In this document: in pieces, positions 1 through 5,373 of the stretch | Layout: each line of letters opens with the position of its first letter | Numbering within the stretch: position 1 is the first letter of the stretch | Origin: Desulfosporosinus sp. | GTDB lineage: Bacteria; Bacillota; Desulfitobacteriia; Desulfitobacteriales; Desulfitobacteriaceae | Reading direction: 5' to 3' | Assembly (NCBI GenBank): GCA_016278585.1 | Contig: JADQBO010000224.1 | Span: 1-11,581 of the forward strand | DNA length: 11,581 nt | Notes under the pieces: generated by a model | What the model saw: the letters and a program-made list of their open reading frames with translations, nothing else | Told to the model about the DNA's origin: nothing | The model's database searches: none | Made by a program: the position numbers and the translations under genes

Positions 1-1044
1 AGAAAAAAAGGCCTCGAATGACCGGCCTTGGATAAGGAAGGAACTTCGTGTGACAATCAAGATTATACCAACTGCTAACATGAGGAGGGTAAATACCAAA
101 AAATACTGCCCCAGTTCGTTGCTACCAAAGGCATGAACGGAAGTGAGTACGCCACTGCGTACCAAGAAGGTCCCAAATAAGGTGAGCACATAAGTAATTG
201 TAACCAGAGCTACGTTCCATACCTTCAGCATGTCTTTGCGTTCCTGGATCATCACAGAATGAAGAAACGCTGTACCAGTCAACCAAGGTAGTAAGGAAGC
301 GTTTTCCACCGGGTCCCAACCCCAGTAGCCACCCCACCCTAATTCCATATAAGCCCACTGAGCTCCAGAAAGATTACCTAAACTTAAAAATAGCCAGGCT
401 ATGATCGTCCAGCGACGAGTAATTCTGATCCACTCATCTCCAGCATTTTTAGTAATCAGTGCAGTCATTCCGTAAGCAAAAGGTATCGCAAACCCGACGT
501 AGCCCAAATAAGTAGCAACCGGATGTATGACCATGCCTGGGTTTTGTAGCATCGGATTCATGCCTGCTCCGGCACTAACCATAGCTCCTGGGTACCAGCC
601 ACTTACCCGTTCAAAGGGATTCGTCAGGAACGCTAACACGAAAAGAAAAAATGCTGAGTTAAAGAGCAAAATTCCGCTGGCATAGGGCGCCATAAGCTTA
701 CCTTTACGCGAATAGGCAACGACTACCGTATACCAAGATAGTAGGAACAGCCAAAGCAATAAAGAACCGGAATTTCCCGCCCACCAAGCAGAAAATCGAT
801 AAAAGCCCGGTAAATCACGACTTGTGTATTCATAAACATATTTGATGCTGTAATCTCCACTCATGAGAAAGAAGATTAGGATTAAGCATACCACGGTGCT
901 GAGGAAAGCTACTGCTAAAGTTGCTCCTTTAGCGCTCCCCAATAAGGCTTGATTTTCAGTGCGAATGGCCATTAGGAACGCGATCATTCCATATATACTC
1001 AAAACCAGAGCCAAAACTATTGAAAAATAGCCTACTTCAGCCAT
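1..1044 (-). CDS. ccmF: Cytochrome c haem lyase subunit CcmF, 3' end cut by the window
   Basis: The frame is open from ATG at 1044 to the window edge, giving 348 codons of a protein that is normally about 650 residues. It is a very hydrophobic, polytopic membrane protein. Family knowledge: CcmF takes haem from holo-CcmE and attaches it to the CXXCH motif of apocytochrome c outside the membrane. Visible landmarks are WWAGNSGSLLLW at 87-98, and the tryptophan-rich WWD haem-handling segment at about 237-255 (WGGYWGWDPVENASLLPWL). Histidines at 174, 262 and 304 sit almost exactly where E. coli CcmF has its conserved haem-ligand and membrane histidines; the fourth His would lie beyond the edge. 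A GGAGTGAT ribosome site precedes the start. The gene begins 30 bases after the ccmE stop, so the two are probably co-transcribed. CcsA/ResC-type proteins share the WWD segment, but the adjacent ccmE favours CcmF. Confidence 0.95.
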   Translation of the reverse strand, partial: MAEVGYFSIVLALVLSIYGMIAFLMAIRTENQALLGSAKGATLAVAFLSTVVCLILIFFLMSGDYSIKYVYEYTSRDLPGFYRFSAWWAGNSGSLLLWLFLLSWYTVVVAYSRKGKLMAPYASGILLFNSAFFLFVLAFLTNPFERVSGWYPGAMVSAGAGMNPMLQNPGMVIHPVATYLGYVGFAIPFAYGMTALITKNAGDEWIRITRRWTIIAWLFLSLGNLSGAQWAYMELGWGGYWGWDPVENASLLPWLTGTAFLHSVMIQERKDMLKVWNVALVTITYVLTLFGTFLVRSGVLTSVHAFGSNELGQYFLVFTLLMLAVGIILIVTRSSFLIQGRSFEAFFS

Positions 1045-1074
1045 TAGCGTACATCACTCCGATCTTGATTAATA

Positions 1075-1539
1075 CTACCTTTTAAGACCTAGGGATCTCA
1101 AAAACTTAGTGACTGCCCCCTCTTGCTGAGATTCATCGGCCTGCTCATATTTAGAAGGACACTTAAGGTTAAGAATATCGGCCTGAAAAGTTCCCTCCTT
1201 GTTGAACTTTCCTTCCACTACAGCCCCGGTTGCTTCTTGGAAATTATCGGGTTTGACATCGTTATAGATCACTGTCAATTTGTTGTCCGGAGAGTTTTCA
1301 TCATAGATCTGGAACTTAAGTACGACTGGGTTACTTTTCCCGTCAAAGGTTACCGTAGTGACATCGATTTTTCCTTCAATACGGTAATGCTTGCCAGGAT
1401 CTACCCTACCATTGATAGCTTCACTCACCTTTAGATAAAAGGCTGCATTAGCAGTGCTGAACCCGGCAGCTATCAGGTAGACAATAGCGGCCACAATTAT
1501 AAGAATACCAGCAGTTACTTTAAGGTTTTTTTGTCTCAT
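1075..1539 (-). CDS. ccmE: Haem chaperone CcmE, Cys-type (CPSKY) variant
   Basis: This 154-residue protein has a short cytoplasmic N-terminus, one membrane anchor at about 9-30, and an extracytoplasmic beta-rich domain (about 34-126) of the CcmE OB-fold type. Family knowledge: CcmE covalently holds haem received from CcmABC(D) and passes it to CcmF. In classical CcmE the haem is bound by a His in an HxxxY motif. Here the equivalent place reads CPSKY, with Cys127 and Tyr131, which is the CxxxY type known from some Desulfovibrio and archaeal Ccm systems. After it comes a Gln/Glu-rich linker and a short basic tail ending FLRSLGLKR. The ATG at 1539 is preceded by GGAGG at good spacing. It lies between the unknown anchored protein and ccmF on the same strand. 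Cys127 is the only cysteine in the protein. Confidence 0.93.
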   Translation of the reverse strand: MRQKNLKVTAGILIIVAAIVYLIAAGFSTANAAFYLKVSEAINGRVDPGKHYRIEGKIDVTTVTFDGKSNPVVLKFQIYDENSPDNKLTVIYNDVKPDNFQEATGAVVEGKFNKEGTFQADILNLKCPSKYEQADESQQEGAVTKFLRSLGLKR

Positions 1540-1560
1540 TTAATCACGCCTCCATTAAAT

Positions 1561-1595
1561 CGTGGTTCGTGGTTGGTGGTTCATGGTTCGTGATT
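1561..1595. repeat. Heptanucleotide tandem repeat (5 units)
   Basis: Five consecutive 7-base units lie immediately upstream of the ccmE ribosome site: CGTGGTT, CGTGGTT, GGTGGTT, CATGGTT, CGTGATT. Each differs from the CGTGGTT consensus by at most one base. The array sits in the 154-base gap between ccmE and the upstream gene and encodes no plausible peptide. A second 7-base array with a TTCG core occurs at 10305-10341. Confidence 0.8.
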
Positions 1596-1658
1596 TGAAT
1601 GTATGTCCCATTACGGGTTCTGCATATCTCTGTGAGCATTCTCATCCTCTGATGATCC

Positions 1659-1672
1659 CCCCATTTATGGGG
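1659..1672. other. Short palindrome between the unknown gene and ccmE
   Basis: CCCCATTTATGGGG is a 6-bp inverted repeat around a 2-base centre, about 20 bases past the end of the upstream gene. There is no T tract on either side, so I do not call a terminator. It could be a processing or pausing hairpin in the operon transcript. Confidence 0.35.
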
Positions 1673-1693
1673 CATGGCGGTCTACTTGTATGT

Positions 1694-2683
1694 TCAACTA
1701 CCTTTATTGATTTGAGCCAAAAGCTGTTTATATGTATCCACATCAATCTTGCCATCTAGCAACATTTGCCGAAGTTTCCTTTTATCCTGATTTCCAACCT
1801 CCACCTTACTAAGCTTTTTAGCAGCTGGCCTTTTTTTATTGGATTTGGGCCCTTTATAAGTACCCTGTACAGGCTGCTTATTCCTATTGAGGCCTAAGAA
1901 TAGGATACCGGCCAAGATAGCAACAAACAACAAGATAGGGATTAGGACCTCCGGCTTACTAAGCTGACTATTCCATCCCGGTGATGTACTTTGAGGGGCA
2001 CTCTCACCGATTTGTTGCTGTTCGAAGCTTGGTTTATTATCTGGCTTGGTATAGTTAACTTTAACAGTCACATTATCTTTAGGTGTCTGATTTTTATAGT
2101 TAAAGGAAAATCTATCCAAACCCTTGGAATCTTTCCCAGTCATACTTGCTGCTGGAGTCGTGACAAAATTACTGGCGTTTTTCGGGGCTGTAATGTTTAA
2201 ATCTAAGTTATCAATATCATCTATCGAAAAAAATATGTAGCTAAACGTCTTGTTTGGAGCTGACGAACCATTATCATAATAAAATTCCAAATAGGCCGGA
2301 TATTTCTGGTTGGGGGCGATATCTTTGGTGATTTTCCAACTGAGCTTCACTTTGTTACCTTCTAGATCCTGAGTGGTATACGGCTGACAGTCATGGCCCC
2401 CCTGGGCTGTAATTTCACAGGCCATACCTACTTCCGCTCCCTTGGGAATGATAAAGGAAATAAGGGTATCTTTCTTAATTGTTTCTGTACCGGGATTAAT
2501 AAAGTCCCCCTGATAAATTACTAACGTTCTTGGGTCATCATATTCTGGTTTGACGTCTACTTGAAAATTTGTGGCCTTTAGACTACCACTCTCTGCCCTC
2601 ACCACCTGAGGGCTAAGGTGACTTATACTTAAGCTTAGGAGAAGTAAAACCATCGTTAGGAGCAACTTTGTATTTATTTTCAC
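1694..2683 (-). CDS. Membrane-anchored extracytoplasmic protein of unknown function in the Ccm cluster
   Basis: I do not recognise this 329-residue protein. It starts at GTG (2683) behind a GGAGGG ribosome site. Visible parts in order: a signal peptide at 1-30 with likely cleavage after VVRA; a beta-rich, Asn- and Lys-rich domain at about 35-215; two cysteines at 89 and 99 (CEITAQGGHDC) that could form a disulfide or bind metal; a Ser/Gln/Pro linker; one membrane helix at about 246-265; a basic stretch (about 268-292); and a C-terminal helix pair at about 300-326 (KRKLRQMLLDGKIDVDTYKQ) resembling the SHOCT type of short C-terminal domain. The topology implies that the beta domain faces outside and the tail inside. 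It is the first gene of a probable operon with ccmE and ccmF, suggesting a role in haem or apocytochrome handling. That role is inferred from position alone. Confidence 0.85.
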   Translation of the reverse strand: MKINTKLLLTMVLLLLSLSISHLSPQVVRAESGSLKATNFQVDVKPEYDDPRTLVIYQGDFINPGTETIKKDTLISFIIPKGAEVGMACEITAQGGHDCQPYTTQDLEGNKVKLSWKITKDIAPNQKYPAYLEFYYDNGSSAPNKTFSYIFFSIDDIDNLDLNITAPKNASNFVTTPAASMTGKDSKGLDRFSFNYKNQTPKDNVTVKVNYTKPDNKPSFEQQQIGESAPQSTSPGWNSQLSKPEVLIPILLFVAILAGILFLGLNRNKQPVQGTYKGPKSNKKRPAAKKLSKVEVGNQDKRKLRQMLLDGKIDVDTYKQLLAQINKGS

Positions 2684-2764
2684 TTGTTAATCCCTCCATT
2701 GTGTTGTAAAGTTGTCCCTTCGATTAGAACCTCGATCCAATAGATGGGCTTAAACTCGGGAAAG

Positions 2765-2789
2765 AGGGATAGGAACCTACCCTATCCCT
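2765..2789 (-). terminator. Possible terminator between the Cys-rich small gene and the unknown Ccm-cluster gene
   Basis: AGGGATAGG at 2765-2773 pairs perfectly with CCTATCCCT at 2781-2789 around a 7-base loop. Read on the minus strand the stem is followed by CTTTCCC, a poor U tract. It lies after the stop of the small Cys-rich frame and about 80 bases before the next start, which fits transcript separation. Confidence 0.45.
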
Positions 2790-2835
2790 TGGTCCAAATT
2801 GTTTATATATGGATCACGGAAACATACACTTAAGC

Positions 2836-2994
2836 TTATTCACTCTTATGACCACCGCAGCAACCCCTATCACCTGTACTTTTACTTTTAGTCAGAAGAT
2901 CTTTCTCAGAACTATCGTGCCGTTGCTCATGTTTCTTCCCACCGCCACAACAACCCGCTCCTATGCAAACTCTTCGTAACCCAATTAATGACAT
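2836..2994 (-). CDS. Cys-rich microprotein with two CCGG motifs (hypothetical)
   Basis: A 52-codon frame begins at ATG 2994 and ends at TAA 2836. The peptide has a short hydrophobic/basic N-terminus (MSLIGLRRVCIGAG), then CCGGGKKH at 15-22, a polar His/Ser/Lys/Asp-rich middle, and CCGGHKSE at 45-52 as its last residues. The near-repeat of CCGG followed by Lys and His at both ends is hard to get by chance and suggests metal or haem/thiol binding; I know no function for it. The ribosome site is weak: AAGGA lies too far from the ATG and somewhat better for TTG at 3000. A promoter-like region with a TTCACA array lies just upstream, and a hairpin follows. The gene stands alone between the degenerate zone and the Ccm cluster. 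It could also be a decayed remnant, so the call is moderate. Confidence 0.5.
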   Translation of the reverse strand: MSLIGLRRVCIGAGCCGGGKKHEQRHDSSEKDLLTKSKSTGDRGCCGGHKSE

Positions 2995-3018
2995 CCGCAA
3001 CTTGTCTTAATATCCTTA

Positions 3019-3072
3019 ATAATACTTACACAATCCGACTAAGCTGTGAATGAGTTGTGAATTTCCTGTGAA
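3019..3072 (-). promoter_or_regulatory. Pho-box-like triple TTCACA array with -10 TATTAT
   Basis: On the minus strand TTCACA occurs three times at exactly 11-base intervals (3072-3067, 3061-3056, 3050-3045). After 20 bases follows TATTAT (3024-3019). Direct hexamer repeats with an 11-base period placed in the -35 position, about 20 bases before the -10, are the known layout of activator sites for OmpR/PhoB-family response regulators such as Gram-positive PhoP. The predicted start would be near 3012, just before the Cys-rich small gene. The regulator identity is inferred; no response regulator gene is in the window. Confidence 0.55.
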
Positions 3073-3096
3073 TAAAATAACTATTTTATCATCACA

Positions 3097-3410
3097 TTAT
3101 TTAGCCTTGAGAGCTATAGTAATTAAAGTTTCTCTCCCTTTTATCTCCCTAAACAAGGGGAGTTTTTCTGCTAATTTGAAATGTCAACTTAACTCCTTTT
3201 TCTTCAACCAACGTACTAAACTGCTATGCACGGAAGAAGCAAGTATTTTAGGTCAATATAATTCATTTTGGAATCTTCATATCCTTCTTCCATTTTCTTT
3301 AAATCTAAGATATCTGTGATCAAACGTTGGAGACGTCTGTTTCTTCCTAAATATTATTTAAGTAAGAATTTTTGGATTGTGACATCAGTAGCGAGGTCAT
3401 CCTGTAAAGT
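3097..3410 (-). pseudogene. Degenerate histidine kinase fragment (PhoR-like DHp to start of ATPase domain)
   Basis: Pieces of a sensor kinase can be read in order across several frames. LQDDLATDVTIQK comes from about 3405, then EETD with a frame change, then RLQRLITDILDLKKMEEG (about 3335-3280), the second helix of the dimerisation domain. MNYIDLKYLL follows, then VEEKGVKLTFQIS after another frame change, an in-frame TAG where kinases read the end of P-L-V-x-GD, and finally ETLITIAL ending near 3097. The order and spacing match the PhoR/WalK class. The phospho-accepting His region and the N, G1 and G2 boxes are missing. At least two frameshifts and two in-frame stops show that it is dead. The N-terminal sensor part is not recognisable upstream. 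Confidence 0.8.
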
Positions 3411-3622
3411 TCTATGAAAGAAGTTTATTAAATTCCTCTTTAAAATAAGAGACCCAAAATGCAAAAAATGACTTGACTCTAATGCATAGAGTAGCCATTT
3501 TTTAATGTAATGCTATAATTGTGAACCTTTACCGCAGAAATATTCCACTATGTCAGCACACGTTCACAAAGCTGAATTCCATTTAATACGATCAAACGTT
3601 TTTCCTTTGACGATGACGGTCA
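3411..3622. other. Degenerate intergenic stretch without an intact gene
   Basis: No intact coding frame is visible. On the minus strand one frame (about 3669-3487) is nearly open, interrupted by a TGA and a TAG, and reads like worn protein sequence (for example KRLIVLNGIQLCERVL), but I cannot assign a family. The stretch also contains 3441-3462, which matches the trmK coding sequence in 20 of 22 positions. Confidence 0.4.
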
Positions 3623-3649
3623 AATCTCATCAAGGACCTTCATGAGATT
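3623..3649. other. 27-base imperfect palindrome downstream of rnpB
   Basis: The arms AATCTCAT-C-AAGG and CCTT-C-ATGAGATT flank a single central A; only the C/C position is unpaired. There is no T tract on either side. It could be an operator or an RNA hairpin. It lies about 20 bases past the rnpB terminator. Confidence 0.45.
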
Positions 3650-3666
3650 CACAGGAATTCTTACGT

Positions 3667-3704
3667 CAAAAAGGAGCAACATTTTAATCAATGAATTGCT
3701 CCTT
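3667..3704 (-). terminator. Rho-independent terminator of rnpB
   Basis: On the minus strand AAGGAGCAA (3704-3696) pairs perfectly with TTGCTCCTT (3679-3671) around a 16-base loop and runs into a TTTTT tract. It lies about 15 bases after the 3' end of RNase P RNA. Confidence 0.85.
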
Positions 3705-3719
3705 AAAATTTCATATGTA

Positions 3720-4095
3720 GCGAAGCCAACCTATAAGCCGAGTTCTGTCCCTCCGTATGGAGGTGATGATCATCTATCTCGAACCGCCGTTACCGACGGC
3801 CTCTAGCGACCTTACCCGGGAACAAAAACGGGCCGTTCATAGTTCCCCTATTCAGTCTTGCTCCAGGTGGGGTTTACATGGCCAGCCAGTCACCTGACTG
3901 CCGGTGAGCTCTTACCTCGCCTTTCCACCCTTACCCAGCACTCAGGAATCTGAGTGCTGGGCGGTATCTCTCTGTTGCACTTTCCTTAGGGTTTCCCCTA
4001 CTGGGCGTTACCCAGCACCTTGCCCTATGGAGCTCGGACTTTCCTCAGAGGCGACCTTTGGGTCCTTACCTCCGCGATCATCTGGTTGGCTTCGC
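3720..4095 (-). ncRNA. rnpB: RNase P RNA (bacterial)
   Basis: This is the catalytic RNA of ribonuclease P, which cuts 5' leaders from pre-tRNAs; about 376 bases. The ends GCGAAGCCAACC (from 4095) and GGTTGGCTTCGC (to 3720) form a perfect 12-bp P1 helix. Conserved core sequences are present: GAGGAAAGTCC at 4046-4036, ACAGAGAGATACCGCC in the middle, and ACAGAACTCGGCTTATAGG just before the 3' strand of P1. A 12-bp hairpin (CCCAGCACTCAG with CTGAGTGCTGGG, 3934-3961) is one of the variable arms. The gene has its own promoter (TTGACC, 17 bases, TAAGAT) placing +1 at or next to base 4095, and a strong terminator. It lies directly after a 49-codon gene. Plus-strand frames over this RNA are spurious. 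Confidence 0.97.
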
Positions 4096-4101
4096 TTAAT
4101 T

Positions 4102-4130
4102 ATCTTACTAGATTAATTGGCTTAGGTCAA
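4102..4130 (-). promoter_or_regulatory. Sigma-A promoter of rnpB
   Basis: The -35 box TTGACC (4130-4125) and -10 box TAAGAT (4107-4102) are separated by exactly 17 bases. The expected start falls about seven bases downstream, at the first base of the P1 helix of RNase P RNA. Confidence 0.85.
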
Positions 4131-4144
4131 ATGGATGTTATTGG

Positions 4145-4294
4145 TTAATTAACCTTGTGGTTCTTTTCCATCTCTTCTATTTCATCATCAATGTCCATTA
4201 GCTCGGTTAGCCATTTAGCACGATTAACATAATCCTCTACAATGTTTGCTAAAACCTTTTCACGTTGAAGACGCAAGATTTCAGTTCGGTTCAT
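4145..4294 (-). CDS. Small conserved-looking protein upstream of rnpB, function unknown
   Basis: A 49-residue frame starts at ATG 4294 behind a near-perfect ribosome site (AAAGGAGGAA) at ideal spacing and ends at TAA 4145. The peptide (MNRTEILRLQREKVLANIVE...) is highly charged and predicted helical throughout: a basic N-terminal helix, a central WLTEL segment and a very acidic end (about 34-44, DIDDEIEEMEK). This suggests a short coiled coil or helical hairpin, probably soluble, with no cysteines or signal peptide. A good promoter lies about 110 bases upstream (TTGACA, 17, TACTAT), and rnpB has its own promoter just beyond the stop, so the gene is probably monocistronic with some read-through. 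I do not recognise the family; the strong translation signals make it a real gene. Confidence 0.8.
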   Translation of the reverse strand: MNRTEILRLQREKVLANIVEDYVNRAKWLTELMDIDDEIEEMEKNHKVN

Positions 4295-4405
4295 AACGTA
4301 TTCCTCCTTTCAACTTCCTTGTATCGAAGGACTGGTAACTATTCTAAAAAGGACTTAAATATTTCTTTGGAGGGAATCTATTTTCAGACTATTCCTTACA
4401 ATATT

Positions 4406-4434
4406 ATAGTAATATATTTCACAATTCGTGTCAA
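4406..4434 (-). promoter_or_regulatory. Sigma-A promoter for the 49-residue protein
   Basis: The -35 box is a perfect TTGACA (4434-4429), followed by a 17-base spacer and TACTAT (4411-4406). A TATAAT overlaps three bases downstream but would need a 20-base spacer. The expected start is near 4399, leaving a leader of roughly 105 bases. Confidence 0.7.
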
Positions 4435-4490
4435 GTGGTAATAATTTCATTAACGCATAAAATTTAATAGCCTTAATTTTCGTAATTAAG

Positions 4491-4526
4491 ATTCCCTATG
4501 AAGCAGGCTGAGCCGTCATAGGGGAT
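4491..4526 (-). terminator. Terminator-like hairpin after the Nif3-like gene
   Basis: ATTCCCTATGA (4491-4501) pairs with TCATAGGGGAT (4516-4526), giving 11 pairs including one G-U, with a small inner GGCTGAGCC hairpin. It begins five bases past the stop of the Nif3-like gene. The following sequence on the minus strand is only moderately T-rich (CTTAATTA). Confidence 0.6.
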
Positions 4527-4530
4527 CTCT

Positions 4531-5373
4531 TTACAGCCATGGGGAGCGGTTACAAGCACTGACTCGAATCTCAATTCCCTGAAGGGATTTTTCCGTTGAT
4601 AAATAATTATACATTGCTCGTAGCATGGGTGCCTCACTCAGGAAATGCCCAAGATCCCCAACCGCCATACCTCCTTCAAGAGCATCGAGGACGGAATGGT
4701 GGTCAACGTCTCCTGTAATGAGGAGATCTGCACCCTTAAACAACGCTTTAGGAACAAATCGTCCTCCGCTACCATTAACGATCGCGACTTTCCTTACTTC
4801 CTTCTCTAACGACCCAGCTATGCGAACTCCAGTTATTTCATAGGTCTGAGAATAGACGTCGGACTTTTTTAACTTATCCATAAAGCGTTCCCATAGAACC
4901 CCTAACTTTTCCGGATGCGTTAAGTATCCACACACGCCATATCCTCGTTCTTCACCATGGCTATGGCTTGGATTAATATCATACACTCGCTCCATGAGTT
5001 CCATCTTTTCGAGCCCAAGTAATTCTCCCAGAATTCGGCTCGAAGAAACGATCGATTGATCTAAGTTAGTGTGTGCAGCATAATACCCAATCTCATGTTG
5101 CAAAAGTCGCAAAGGAACTTGGGCCGCCGCATTATCTGCCCTTAAGTTTTTCAAAGGACGAAAAATAATGGGATGATGAGCCACGATGAGTTGAGCATCA
5201 AATGCTTTTGCTTCTTCGACCACTTCCAACGTTCCATCTAAGGAGATGAGAATACGCTCAATAGATTTTGATCCACTTCCGACGAGTAATCCAACATTAT
5301 CCCACTCCTCAGCCCAGGCTTTTGGAGCAATCTTCTCAATTAACTGAGCTACTAACCCAACGCTTACTGCCAT
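4531..5373 (-). CDS. Nif3-like dinuclear metal-centre protein (YqfO/YbgI family)
   Basis: This 280-residue protein carries the family's metal-site motifs: AHHP at 65-68 (His66, His67), HTNLD at 101-105 (Asp105), and a C-terminal GHFLSE around 242-247 (His243, Glu247), plus GDVDHH at 221-226. Family members are toroidal hexamers with two metal ions per subunit; a GTP cyclohydrolase-like hydrolase role has been suggested but the biology is unsettled. Bacillus YqfO is about 370 residues because of a PII-like insert. Here the corresponding middle (about 130-190) is short, so the insert is missing or reduced. ATG 5373 overlaps the trmK stop by 10 bases and has a GGAGGG site inside trmK, implying translational coupling. 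The trmK/Nif3 pair is common in Firmicutes. Confidence 0.93.
   Translation of the reverse strand: MAVSVGLVAQLIEKIAPKAWAEEWDNVGLLVGSGSKSIERILISLDGTLEVVEEAKAFDAQLIVAHHPIIFRPLKNLRADNAAAQVPLRLLQHEIGYYAAHTNLDQSIVSSSRILGELLGLEKMELMERVYDINPSHSHGEERGYGVCGYLTHPEKLGVLWERFMDKLKKSDVYSQTYEITGVRIAGSLEKEVRKVAIVNGSGGRFVPKALFKGADLLITGDVDHHSVLDALEGGMAVGDLGHFLSEAPMLRAMYNYLSTEKSLQGIEIRVSACNRSPWL

Noticed and set aside
122..358. 78-codon minus-strand frame with many Trp and Gly
   Set aside because: It is an out-of-frame reading inside ccmF, whose true frame is open through the whole region and carries the WWD motif.
3050..3319. 89-codon plus-strand frame
   Set aside because: It has no ribosome site and lies antisense to the recognisable histidine kinase remnant.
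3511..3519. Extended -10 (TGCTATAAT) on the plus strand
   Set aside because: No -35 at proper spacing and no plus-strand gene downstream.
3904..4116. 70-codon plus-strand frame
   Set aside because: It lies antisense to RNase P RNA, which explains the sequence.
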